The notes beneath the pieces are model-generated. The model was not told where the DNA came from. It saw only the letters and a program-made list of their open reading frames with translations, and searched no databases. Below are positions 50,018-59,368 of a DNA stretch of 64,000 nucleotides, one piece after another. The stretch comes from Jidongwangia harbinensis (GTDB lineage: Bacteria; Actinomycetota; Actinomycetes; Mycobacteriales; Micromonosporaceae), in the NCBI RefSeq assembly GCF_020216025.1, contig NZ_JAIWNC010000037.1, forward strand, positions 48,799-112,798, read 5' to 3'. Made by a program: the position numbers and the translations under genes. Position 1 is the stretch's first letter. The number at the start of each line of letters is the position of its first letter.

Positions 50018-50563
50018 TCAGCAGGTCGGGTCGTCGGTGAGCCCGGTCACGGCCTCGCAGGGATTGCGGGTGGGGTCGAGCCGGTCGGCGAAGACGGCGA
50101 CCCGCTGGAGCAGTTCCTTGAACTCCGGCCCGCGGTCGCCGAGCGTGGCCAGGATCTCGTCCTCGACCCGCAGCATCTTCTCCCGGCGCTCCTTCCAGAG
50201 CGCCAGGCCCGCGTCGGTGGCGACCACCCGCCGGTTCCGGCGGTCGGCCGGGTCGAGCTGACGGGCCACCAGGCCGGCGGTCTCCAGATCGTCGATGAGG
50301 TACGTCAGGACGCTGCGGTCGATGCCCAGCTGCGCGGCCATCACGACCTGGTTGGCGGCCAGGTCCTGACTCGCGTTGGCGACGACCAGCCAGCCCCGCG
50401 GACCGCCCGGAATGTCCGAGATGATGTCGTCCACCGCTCGCAGGTAGCGCCGGAGGATCACCCCGAGGGCCCACGCGAAGTCGTCCTTGAGCAGGCCGGC
50501 GGCCGGCTGGACGTCCGGCGGCGCGGACGCGACGGGCTGGGAACGGGCGGGCCGGCGCGGCAT
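50018..50563 (-). CDS. MarR-family transcriptional regulator
   Basis: 181 residues from the ATG at 50563; the upstream extension of the frame has no support. The winged helix is SVLTYLIDDLETAGLVARQLDPADRRNRRVVATD, the hallmark MarR recognition helix and wing. It is divergent from an FMN reductase gene over 96 bp, the usual arrangement for a regulator of a quinone- or electrophile-responsive reductase. An imperfect inverted repeat sits between them. Confidence 0.9.
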   Translation of the reverse strand: MPRRPARSQPVASAPPDVQPAAGLLKDDFAWALGVILRRYLRAVDDIISDIPGGPRGWLVVANASQDLAANQVVMAAQLGIDRSVLTYLIDDLETAGLVARQLDPADRRNRRVVATDAGLALWKERREKMLRVEDEILATLGDRGPEFKELLQRVAVFADRLDPTRNPCEAVTGLTDDPTC

Positions 50564-50604
50564 ACCCGCATAGTAGTCGAGCCGACAAACGTGATGTCTA
50601 ACCA

Positions 50605-50640
50605 ATGATCTGAGGCACAACGTGTTGCACTGCAAATCAT
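50605..50640. promoter_or_regulatory. Candidate MarR operator between divergent genes
   Basis: ATGATC at 50605-50610 is mirrored by AATCAT at 50635-50640, and the intervening bases show further imperfect symmetry (TGAGGCA against TGCACTGCA) around CAACGTGTTG. Its position, 20 bases before the reductase ATG, suits a repressor site. Confidence 0.45.
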
Positions 50641-50659
50641 CTGCGCGCACGATGAAGTC

Positions 50660-51316
50660 ATGAACCTCTACCGACTCGATGCCAGCATCCGCGGCGACCA
50701 GTCCGTCAGCCGCGCCGTCGCCGACACCGCCGAGGCGGCGTGGGCCCGCAGCCACCCCGACGGCACCGTGACCCGGCTCGACCTGGCCGCCACGCCGGTG
50801 AGCACGGAGACCTGGACCGCGGCACTGGCCGGCGCGTTCACCCCGCCGGACCAGCGCACCCCCGAACACGCCGACGCCGTGGCACGGGCCGCGTCGCTGG
50901 CCGACGACCTGCTGGCCGCGGACGCCTACCTGTTCGCGGTGCCGCTCTACAACTGGGGGGTGTCCCAGCACGTCAAGTCCTGGCTCGACGTGCTGCTCAC
51001 CGACCCGCGCCTGCGCCCCGGCGAACAGCCGATGCGTGGCCGGCCGGCGGCGCTCGTGGTGACCCGCGGCGGCGGCTACGGCCCGGGCACGCCGAAGGAG
51101 GGCTGGGACCATGCGACGCCGTACTACCGGCGGATCTTCGGCGACCTCTTCGGCCTGGACCTGCACGTCAGCGAGGTGGAACTGACCCTCGCCGAGTCCA
51201 CCCCGGCGATGGCCGACCTGCGCGACCTGGCCCGGCAGCTCCTGGACGCCGGCCACGCCTCGGCCGGTCGGCACGGGGAGTTGCTGGCCCGGAGCGTGCT
51301 GACGGCGGCCCCCTGA
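50660..51316 (+). CDS. FMN-dependent NADH-azoreductase-like flavodoxin-fold reductase
   Basis: 218 residues. It begins MNLYRLDASIRGDQSVSRAVAD, the phosphate-binding loop of the AzoR group, and continues with the FMN-contacting PLYNWGVSQHVKSWLD and VTRGGGYGPG. These enzymes reduce quinones and azo compounds with NADH. The length is typical. The MarR gene next to it probably controls it. No strong ribosome site is visible before the ATG. Confidence 0.88.
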   Translation: MNLYRLDASIRGDQSVSRAVADTAEAAWARSHPDGTVTRLDLAATPVSTETWTAALAGAFTPPDQRTPEHADAVARAASLADDLLAADAYLFAVPLYNWGVSQHVKSWLDVLLTDPRLRPGEQPMRGRPAALVVTRGGGYGPGTPKEGWDHATPYYRRIFGDLFGLDLHVSEVELTLAESTPAMADLRDLARQLLDAGHASAGRHGELLARSVLTAAP

Positions 51317-51684
51317 GAGACCGGCGGCCGGCGTCGGCTCACCATCGCCCTGCGCGGGAGGAACCGGAGCCCCGGCGCCTGCTGAACCCGGACGCCGGGC
51401 GTGATCCGACCTCGATCGTCGCCCTGGTCGCGCCGGGTGAGGTGGCGCGAAGGTGGCCGACCCACTCCGCCGGGTCGGAAATGCACGAGATGTTCGCCGC
51501 TGACCCGGCACATCTTGGAGGCTCCGACGAATCTGGTCCGAAACGGGTGACCGTCCGGGCGGTGGTGCCGGGTTCAGGCGGCTGGAACGGCTTCCGTCGG
51601 TTAAACGGCTTCCGGCGGGCGGGCTACTCCTCTGGGATGCGGCGGGTTTGACGGATCGGCGACCCCGACATGTCTGAAATGGGG

Positions 51685-51803
51685 CCTTGCCCCGGCTCTC
51701 GGCCCTCGCGGTGGCGGCCTTGCCCCGGCTCTCGGCCTTCCCGGTATGCGGCTTTGCCCGGGCTCCCGGCCCTGCCCGGCGGGCGGCTTTGCCCGGTATG
51801 CGG
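51685..51803. repeat. ~33-bp tandem repeat, about 3.5 copies
   Basis: Copies start at about 51685, 51718, 51752 and 51786. Each begins CCTTGCCCCGG or CTTTGCCCGGG, continues CTCTCGGCC, and ends GGTATGCGG or a variant. The first two are nearly identical. Minus-strand reading gives a REGREPGQG-like peptide repeat with no start or ribosome site. Confidence 0.8.
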
Positions 51804-51817
51804 TCTTATTCCGGCGA

Positions 51818-51903
51818 GATCTTGGAGGCCCACACGAATCTTGGAGCCGCAACGCCCCTATGGGGGCCATGGCGCTCCAAGATTCGTCTCCGCCTCCAAG
51901 ATC
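51818..51903. repeat. Near-perfect 30-bp inverted repeat (compound hairpin)
   Basis: Arms at 51818-51847 and 51874-51903 match at 26 of 30 positions (left arm starts GATCTTGGAGGC and ends GAATCTTGGAGC). The 26-base loop contains its own hairpin, CCCC-TAT-GGGG (51855-51865). The structure resembles a MITE remnant or a structured RNA; no T-run makes a normal terminator. Confidence 0.85.
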
Positions 51904-51949
51904 TCGCCCAGCCTCCAAGATCTGACCGGGCCTCCAAGATCTGCCGCCC
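51893..51949. repeat. 19-bp tandem repeat CCTCCAAGATCT..., 3 copies
   Basis: Copies begin at 51893, 51912 and 51931, each CCTCCAAGATCT plus seven variable bases. The core is the same as in the hairpin arms, so the two features share an origin. It lies 37 bases beyond the GH5 gene stop, on that gene's downstream side. Confidence 0.8.
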
Positions 51950-51985
51950 GAAAGTCGCATACCGGACCACGGTGGGCCGGCGGCG

Positions 51986-53977
51986 TCACTCCACCCGCAC
52001 GTGGTCCAGGTCGTGGGCGCCGGGATTGACGTAGATGTACAGCTGGCGGACGTCGGCCAGCGCCGCGCCGTCGCAGGACATCGCGGACAGCAGGTCGATC
52101 GTGGCCGTCGTGGTGCTGTCCTGGTTGACCCAGCTGAACGTGGACTGGCACCACGTCAGCTCCGGTCCGGTCTGCACCGCGATCGCCACGTTCGTGCCGG
52201 CCGTGGCGCTGGTCCGCAGGTCGTACTTCAGGGCGATCCGCTGGGACAGGTCGACCGGTTCGGCGAACGTCATGCCGAACCAGCCGCCGTCCGCGGCGGC
52301 GACCCGGAGCCCGTGCGTACCGTGGGTGGCGAACTCCCCGGTCTGGGTCACCGTGCCGCCGTTGGGCTGCCAGGACGCGGACGCCCAGCCGTCCGTGCCG
52401 TCCTCGAACGACGCCAGCACCTGCACACCGGCCGGGTCGGGTTTCACCGTGACGGTCACCGTGGCCACGTTGGAGCGGCGGCCGGCCTGGTCCAGGACGG
52501 TGTAGTCGACGGTGGCGCGGCCGGCGAACCCTTCGGTGGGGGTGAAGGTGAGGGTGCCGTCGGGGACCACGGCGAAGGTCCCGGCGGTGACCGTGCGGCT
52601 GCGCTGGATGCCGGACGCCGCCGGGTCCAGGTCGATGCTGTCCGGCCGTACCGTGGTGCGGTAGGCGATGTCGTTGGCGGCGGGCCGCAGCGTCGCGGGG
52701 GTGCCGAAGTCGGTGACCGCGGTGTCGTGGTCGGCGACCGGGGCGGTGGCACGCTGCCCGGAGCGGATCTCCCGGGCGGCGTTGGAGATGGTGGTGCACA
52801 CCGGGCTCGGGCAGTACACGGTGAACCCGTCGTAGTCGGGGTACAACGTGCCGTCGTCCTGCACGCCGGAGAGGATCCAATACAGGAAACCGCTTCCGCC
52901 GGTACGGATGAACGCCTCGGTCCACTGCCGGTACACCGGGTTGCGGGTGTTCCTGTCGCGCCACCCGAACTCGCCGAGCATGGCGGGCTTGCCGGCCAGC
53001 TTCGCCTCCCGGTTGTGCCGCTCGATCCAATCCGCACCCCACTGCGCGGTCCGGTTGCCCCAGCCATCGGGATACAGGTGGTACGACATCACGTCGATCG
53101 ACGGCAGCCGGGTGAGCGCGACCGTGTCGACGCCCTCGCCGCAGTTGTCGATCCAGTCGGGGCTGTTCGGGCCGTCGCAGAAGAAGCCTTCGTCGCCGAC
53201 GCTGACCAGGTGCCTGCGGTCGATCGACTTGAGGTACGTGGACATCTCGTCGGCCCAGGCGGTGATCGTCTCGGGAGTGCAGTCGGGGCTCTGCGGGTAG
53301 ATCCCGGAGCCCTTGCACCGGGGCTCGTTGCCCAGCTCCCACGTCATGATCGTGGGATCGTCCTTGTACTTGACCCCGGTGATCGTGTTGGTGCGGTTCA
53401 ACACGTGCGCGAGGTAGTCGCGGTACCAGCCCCGGATCACCGGGTCGGTGTAGAAGTCGTCGTGGTGGTCCGCGCCACGCCAGCGTACGTACTGGTCGAT
53501 GCCGCCGAAGTCGGACCAGTTGTTGGTCAGCGGCAGCACCAGCTTCTGGCCGGCCGCCTTCGCCGCGGCGATCACGTAGTCGAGGCGTTCCAGGCCGTCC
53601 GGGCCGTCGTTGATCGCCGGCTTGGTGCCGTCCCAGTACTGGAAGTAGACGCCGTCCGGGGCGTCCGCGACCGAGTCGTCGCCGCCGGGCGTGCCGATGG
53701 CGCCGAATCCCCAGGTGCGCATGACGGTGAATCCGGCGGCCCGGGCGTCGGCGAACACGTCGTCCACCATCGCCCGGCTCTTGTAGAACAGGTAGTAGTT
53801 GTTGGTGCCGCCGAACCGGAACGGAACGCCGTCGAGGACCAGCCGGTCGCCCTGGCGGATGACGAAGCCGGGGGTGGGCCGTTCCGGCGCGGCGACGACC
53901 GGCGCGGCGACGACCGGCGTGGCGGAGCCCAGCACCGTGGCCACGGCGGCGAGAACGGCAAGCAGACGTCTGCCCAT
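51986..53977 (-). CDS. Secreted GH5 beta-mannanase with Ig-like and carbohydrate-binding modules
   Basis: 663 residues. GGAGG precedes the ATG. Signal peptide: RRLLAVLAAVATVLGSA, cleavage near VVAAP. The GH5 catalytic domain (about 35-410) has the acid/base E218 in TWELGNEPRC and the nucleophile E335 in LGEFGW. The ELGNEPRC form and FRFGGTNNYYL are typical of the GH5_7 endo-1,4-beta-mannanases. A cadherin/Ig-like module (about 410-510; RPAANDIAYR, TPTEGFAGRATVDYTVLD) and a C-terminal module (about 520-663; VLASFEDGTDGWASASW) of the mannan-binding CBM type follow. Cleaves beta-mannan in plant biomass. A LacI-type operator in the leader suggests sugar-responsive repression. Confidence 0.9.
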   Translation of the reverse strand: MGRRLLAVLAAVATVLGSATPVVAAPVVAAPERPTPGFVIRQGDRLVLDGVPFRFGGTNNYYLFYKSRAMVDDVFADARAAGFTVMRTWGFGAIGTPGGDDSVADAPDGVYFQYWDGTKPAINDGPDGLERLDYVIAAAKAAGQKLVLPLTNNWSDFGGIDQYVRWRGADHHDDFYTDPVIRGWYRDYLAHVLNRTNTITGVKYKDDPTIMTWELGNEPRCKGSGIYPQSPDCTPETITAWADEMSTYLKSIDRRHLVSVGDEGFFCDGPNSPDWIDNCGEGVDTVALTRLPSIDVMSYHLYPDGWGNRTAQWGADWIERHNREAKLAGKPAMLGEFGWRDRNTRNPVYRQWTEAFIRTGGSGFLYWILSGVQDDGTLYPDYDGFTVYCPSPVCTTISNAAREIRSGQRATAPVADHDTAVTDFGTPATLRPAANDIAYRTTVRPDSIDLDPAASGIQRSRTVTAGTFAVVPDGTLTFTPTEGFAGRATVDYTVLDQAGRRSNVATVTVTVKPDPAGVQVLASFEDGTDGWASASWQPNGGTVTQTGEFATHGTHGLRVAAADGGWFGMTFAEPVDLSQRIALKYDLRTSATAGTNVAIAVQTGPELTWCQSTFSWVNQDSTTTATIDLLSAMSCDGAALADVRQLYIYVNPGAHDLDHVRVE

Positions 53978-54001
53978 GGACGGGCCTCCGGGCGGGTGAG
54001 G

Positions 54002-54049
54002 TGAACCGGTTAAGCCGCCACGCTAGAGTTAGACCAACGTCGATGTCAA
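54002..54049 (-). promoter_or_regulatory. Promoter and LacI-type operator of the mannanase gene
   Basis: On the minus strand TTGACA (54044-54049) is a perfect -35, followed 18 bases later by TAGCGT (54020-54025), an acceptable -10. Immediately downstream, at 54002-54013, TGAACCGGTTAA contains the central AACCGGTT palindrome typical of LacI-family operators and would cover the transcription start. It is 25 bases upstream of the mannanase ATG. Confidence 0.65.
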
Positions 54050-54078
54050 CGAGCACAGCTCGGTTAAGTAGGCGCGGA

Positions 54079-56232
54079 TCAGGGCTCGTAACGCAGCCAG
54101 ACCGCGCCCAGCGGCGGCACCCGGAGCGAGGCCGAGGCGTTGAGGCCGTGCCACGGGACGTCCTCGGCGTGCACCTCGCCGAGGTTGCCGACGCCGGAAC
54201 CGCCGTACAGCTCGCTGTCGGTGTTGATCACCTCGCGCCAGCGACCGGCGCGCGGCAGGCCGATGCGGTAGTCCTCGTGCGGGACCGCCGCGAAGTTGAC
54301 CACGCAGGCCAGGGCGTCACCGTTGGGGGCGAAGCGGAGGAACGAGAACGTGTTGTGCTGCGAGTCCTCGGACGTGATCCACCGGAAGCCGTTGCTCGCG
54401 GTGTCCTGGGTCCACAGCGCCGGCGTCTCCTTGTAGACCCGGTTCAGGTCCTGGACCAGGCGGTGGACGCCGCCCCCGCCGCGCTCGTCGGCCAGCAGGT
54501 CCCAGTCCAGCCCGCGTTCCTCGCTCCACTCCCGTTCGTCGCCCATCTCGGCGCCCATGAAGATCAGCTGCTTGCCGGTGAACGACCACATGAAGCCCAG
54601 CAGCGCCCGGGTGTTGGCCAGCTTCTGCCACCGGTCACCGGGCATCTTGCCGGTCAGCGAGCCCTTGCCGTGCACCACCTCGTCGTGGCTGATCGGCAGG
54701 ATGTAGTTCTCGCTCCACGCGTACACCGTGGCGAAGGTCATCTGGTGGTGGTGCCACTGCCGGTAGATCGGCTCCTTCTCCATGTAGGACAAGGTGTCGT
54801 TCATCCAGCCCATGTTCCACTTGAACCCGAAGCCCAGGCCGCCCAGGTGGGTGGGGCGGGTGACACCGGGCCAGGCGGTGGACTCCTCGGCGACCGTGAC
54901 CACGCCGGGGTAGTTCTTGTAGACGGTCGCGTTCATCTCCTGCAGGAAGCTGATCGCGTCCAGGTTCTCCCGGCCGCCGTACTGGTTCGGCGTCCACTCG
55001 CCGTCCTTGCGCGAGTAGTCCAGGTACAACATCGAGGCGACCGCGTCCACCCGCAGGCCGTCGGCGTGGAACTCCTCGCACCAGTACAGCGCGTTGGCGA
55101 CCAGGAAGTTGCGGACCTCGGTGCGGCCGAAGTCGAAGACGTACGTACCCCAGTCGGGGTGTTCGCCGCGCCGCCAGTCGCCGTGCTCGTACAGCGGGGT
55201 GCCGTCGAAGCGGGCCAGGCCCCACTCGTCCTTGGGGAAGTGCGCGGGCACCCAGTCGAAGATCACCCCGATGCCGGCCTGGTGCAGCTTGTCGATCAGG
55301 TGGCGGAACTCGTCCGGCGTGCCGAACCGGGAGGTGGGCGCGTAGTAGCCGGTGACCTGGTAGCCCCAGGAACCGCCGAACGGGTGCTCCATCACCGGCA
55401 TCAGTTCGACGTGGGTGAACCCGGTCTGCACCACGTAGTCGACCAGCTGCTCGGCCAGCTCGGTGTAGGACAGGCCGGGCCGCCACGAGCCGAGGTGCAC
55501 CTCGTACGCGGTCATCGGCTCCTGGTGCCACTGCTTGCCGGCGCGCTGCCGCATCCACTCCGCGTCCTGCCACTCGTACTCCGAGCGGTACACCACCGAC
55601 GCGGTGGCCGGCGGCACCTCGGTGTGCTGGGCCAGCGGGTCGGCGTGTTCCCGCCAGACGCCGTCCGGCCCGAGGATCTTGTACTTGTACCGGGTGCCGA
55701 GGTGCGCGGCCGGCACGTACAGCTCCCAGACCCCGCTGGAACCCAGCGAGCGCATCGGGCAGCCGTCGTACGGGCCCCAGCCGGCGAAGTCGCCGATCAC
55801 CTGCACGCCGCGGGCGTTCGGCGCCCACACCGCGAACGCCACGCCGTCGCCCTTGGGCTGCGCGCCGAGCACCGTCCACAGCCGTTCGTGCCGGCCCTCG
55901 CCGATCAGGTGCAGGTCCAGCTCGCCCAGCGTGGGCAGGTGGCGGTACGGGTCGTCGTACTCGGTGCCGTCGGCGTCGATCCGGTAGTCCAGCACCGTGC
56001 CGGACAGCTCGGCGGCGAAGATGCCGTCCTGGTGCACCAGGGTCATCGGCGTGCGCTCGCCGTCGTGCACGACCGCCACGTCCTTGGCGCCCTTGCGCAG
56101 CGTCCGGACGACGGTGTTCGTGCCGCTCGGGTGGGCGCCGAGGATGGCGTGCGGATCGTGGGTGTCACCGGCGATCACGCTGTTCATCGCGCGCTGGTCG
56201 GCGGCCAACGCAGAGGTGGTGTGCCCGATCAT
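54079..56232 (-). CDS. glgB: 1,4-alpha-glucan branching enzyme
   Basis: 717 residues; ATG after GGAGGAACCG. It introduces alpha-1,6 branches. N-terminal CBM48-type modules (DPHAILGAHP; VAFAVWAPNARGVQVIGDF) precede the GH13 barrel. The nucleophile Asp is in DGLRVDAVASMLYLDY and the acid/base Glu in VTVAEESTAWPG; the final motif is LPISHDEVVHGKGS. It is the last gene of the glgE-treS-mak-glgB operon, 19 bases after mak. In the GlgE pathway it branches the linear chains made by the maltosyltransferase. Confidence 0.96.
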   Translation of the reverse strand: MIGHTTSALAADQRAMNSVIAGDTHDPHAILGAHPSGTNTVVRTLRKGAKDVAVVHDGERTPMTLVHQDGIFAAELSGTVLDYRIDADGTEYDDPYRHLPTLGELDLHLIGEGRHERLWTVLGAQPKGDGVAFAVWAPNARGVQVIGDFAGWGPYDGCPMRSLGSSGVWELYVPAAHLGTRYKYKILGPDGVWREHADPLAQHTEVPPATASVVYRSEYEWQDAEWMRQRAGKQWHQEPMTAYEVHLGSWRPGLSYTELAEQLVDYVVQTGFTHVELMPVMEHPFGGSWGYQVTGYYAPTSRFGTPDEFRHLIDKLHQAGIGVIFDWVPAHFPKDEWGLARFDGTPLYEHGDWRRGEHPDWGTYVFDFGRTEVRNFLVANALYWCEEFHADGLRVDAVASMLYLDYSRKDGEWTPNQYGGRENLDAISFLQEMNATVYKNYPGVVTVAEESTAWPGVTRPTHLGGLGFGFKWNMGWMNDTLSYMEKEPIYRQWHHHQMTFATVYAWSENYILPISHDEVVHGKGSLTGKMPGDRWQKLANTRALLGFMWSFTGKQLIFMGAEMGDEREWSEERGLDWDLLADERGGGGVHRLVQDLNRVYKETPALWTQDTASNGFRWITSEDSQHNTFSFLRFAPNGDALACVVNFAAVPHEDYRIGLPRAGRWREVINTDSELYGGSGVGNLGEVHAEDVPWHGLNASASLRVPPLGAVWLRYEP

Positions 56233-56251
56233 CGGTTCCTCCGGGGGGATG

Positions 56252-57558
56252 TCAGCCGACGAGCCGGGCGATGGACCGCAGCGGGATCCGCAGCCATCCG
56301 GGCCGGTGTCGGGATTCGTAGGCGGCCTCGTAGACCGCCTTGTCCAGCTCGTACGCCGCCAGTAGCGGCCCCTGCTCCCGCGGGTCGGCACCGGCCGCAT
56401 GGGCGTACCCGTCGCAGAACGCGTCGCGGTTGCGGTCCACCCACTCCCGGGCCCGGGCGGCGAGATGCTCGTCGTCGTCCTGGTCGACCAGCAGCTGGTA
56501 GGCGGCGTACTCGTAGGAGCGGAGCACGCCGGCGATGTCGCGCAGCGGCGAGTCGGGCAGGCGCCGCTCGTCCAGCGGCTGACCCGGCTCGCCCTCGAAG
56601 TCGATCAGCAGCCAGGCCCACGGCGTGCGCAGCACCTGACCGAGATGCAGGTCGCCGTGCACCCGCTGGACGGTGATCTGCTCACCGGTGAGCTTGCGGA
56701 AGCGTTCCTCGATGGCCGGCACCGACGGCTGCAGCTCCGGCACCGCGCCGGCCGACTTGACCAGCCGGGCCACGACCGCGTCCACCGGGAACGGCGACGG
56801 CCCGGAGCCCAGCTCCTCGGCCAGCGTCTTGTGTACCTCGGCCACGGCCTCACCCAGCCGGTACGACTCGCCCTGGAAGTCGCCGCCGACCTCGTCGGCG
56901 CCCATCTCGGCGTCCGCGAACAGGTCCCGGGCGCTCGCGGTCGCCATCGCCCAGCCCTCGGCGGAGTTGGCCGCGTACGCGGTCACCATGCCGAGCGGGC
57001 ACGGCTCGCCGCTCTCCGTCGTCTCGAACGAGCCGAGCAGCCGGGCCACGTGCGGGTTGCCGGCGCGGCCGAGCACCCGGTTCAGTTCGATGTCCGGGTT
57101 GATGCCGCAGTCCACCCGGCGGAAGATCTTCAGGATCGCGTCCTGCTCGAAGATCACGCTGGTGTTGCTCTGCTCCGCGTCGAACACGCGCGGCGACGCG
57201 TCCAGCGGCAGCGCGACGTCCGGTTCCCGTTCGAAGCGCACCGAGTCGATCAGCGCACCGGAGTCGATCAGGCCGAGCAGGTACCGGGCCGCGGACGGGT
57301 CGTACAGCGCGTCGTACCCGGTGCGGTCGCCGTCGGTGCCGATCGTGGCCACCGCGCTGTACTCCACGATCGGGCCGGAGTCCCAGGCGACGAAGAGCTG
57401 GTACCGCTCGGTGCTGCCGTCGGTGTACGCGACGTCCAGCAGGACCAGCTCGAGGTCGTCGCGGAGCGCGGTGACACTGGACGGTTTGACCGACTCCAGC
57501 GTCCGGCCGCGCCCGGCGTACCAGCGTTGCTGCGGCAGCCATTCGGCGTAGGGCAGCG

Positions 57559-57562
<4 letters not shown>
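56252..57562 (-). CDS. mak: Maltokinase
   Basis: 436 residues. Phosphorylates maltose to maltose-1-phosphate with ATP, the substrate of GlgE. The protein-kinase-like (aminoglycoside phosphotransferase-like) fold shows VHGDLHLGQVL with catalytic Asp and LIDFEGEPGQP with the metal-binding Asp. The start PYAEWLPQQRWYAGRGR is the N-terminal signature of Mak/Pep2. The ATG overlaps the treS stop (ATGA), so TreS and Mak production is coupled; the two enzymes form a complex in mycobacteria. In many other actinobacteria they are fused; here they are separate. Confidence 0.95.
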
Positions 57563-59334
<1,772 letters not shown>

Positions 59335-59368
59335 CAGAAGTCCACCTACCCTGGCCGCAGGTTCTCAA

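Larger units (their letters stand above)
51317..51985. other. 670-bp gene-free, repeat-rich region
   Basis: No convincing gene on either strand. It contains a 33-bp tandem repeat, a large compound hairpin and 19-bp tandem repeats, annotated separately. CATCTTGGAGGC at about 51513 and GACGAATC soon after show that the repeat family extends across the gap. Frames that cross it translate to short Arg/Gly/Pro repeats. Confidence 0.6.

Noticed and set aside
51601..51960. Minus-strand frame with repeated EGREPGQG-like peptide
   Set aside because: It is generated by the 33-bp tandem repeat; no start context and no length conservation to test here.
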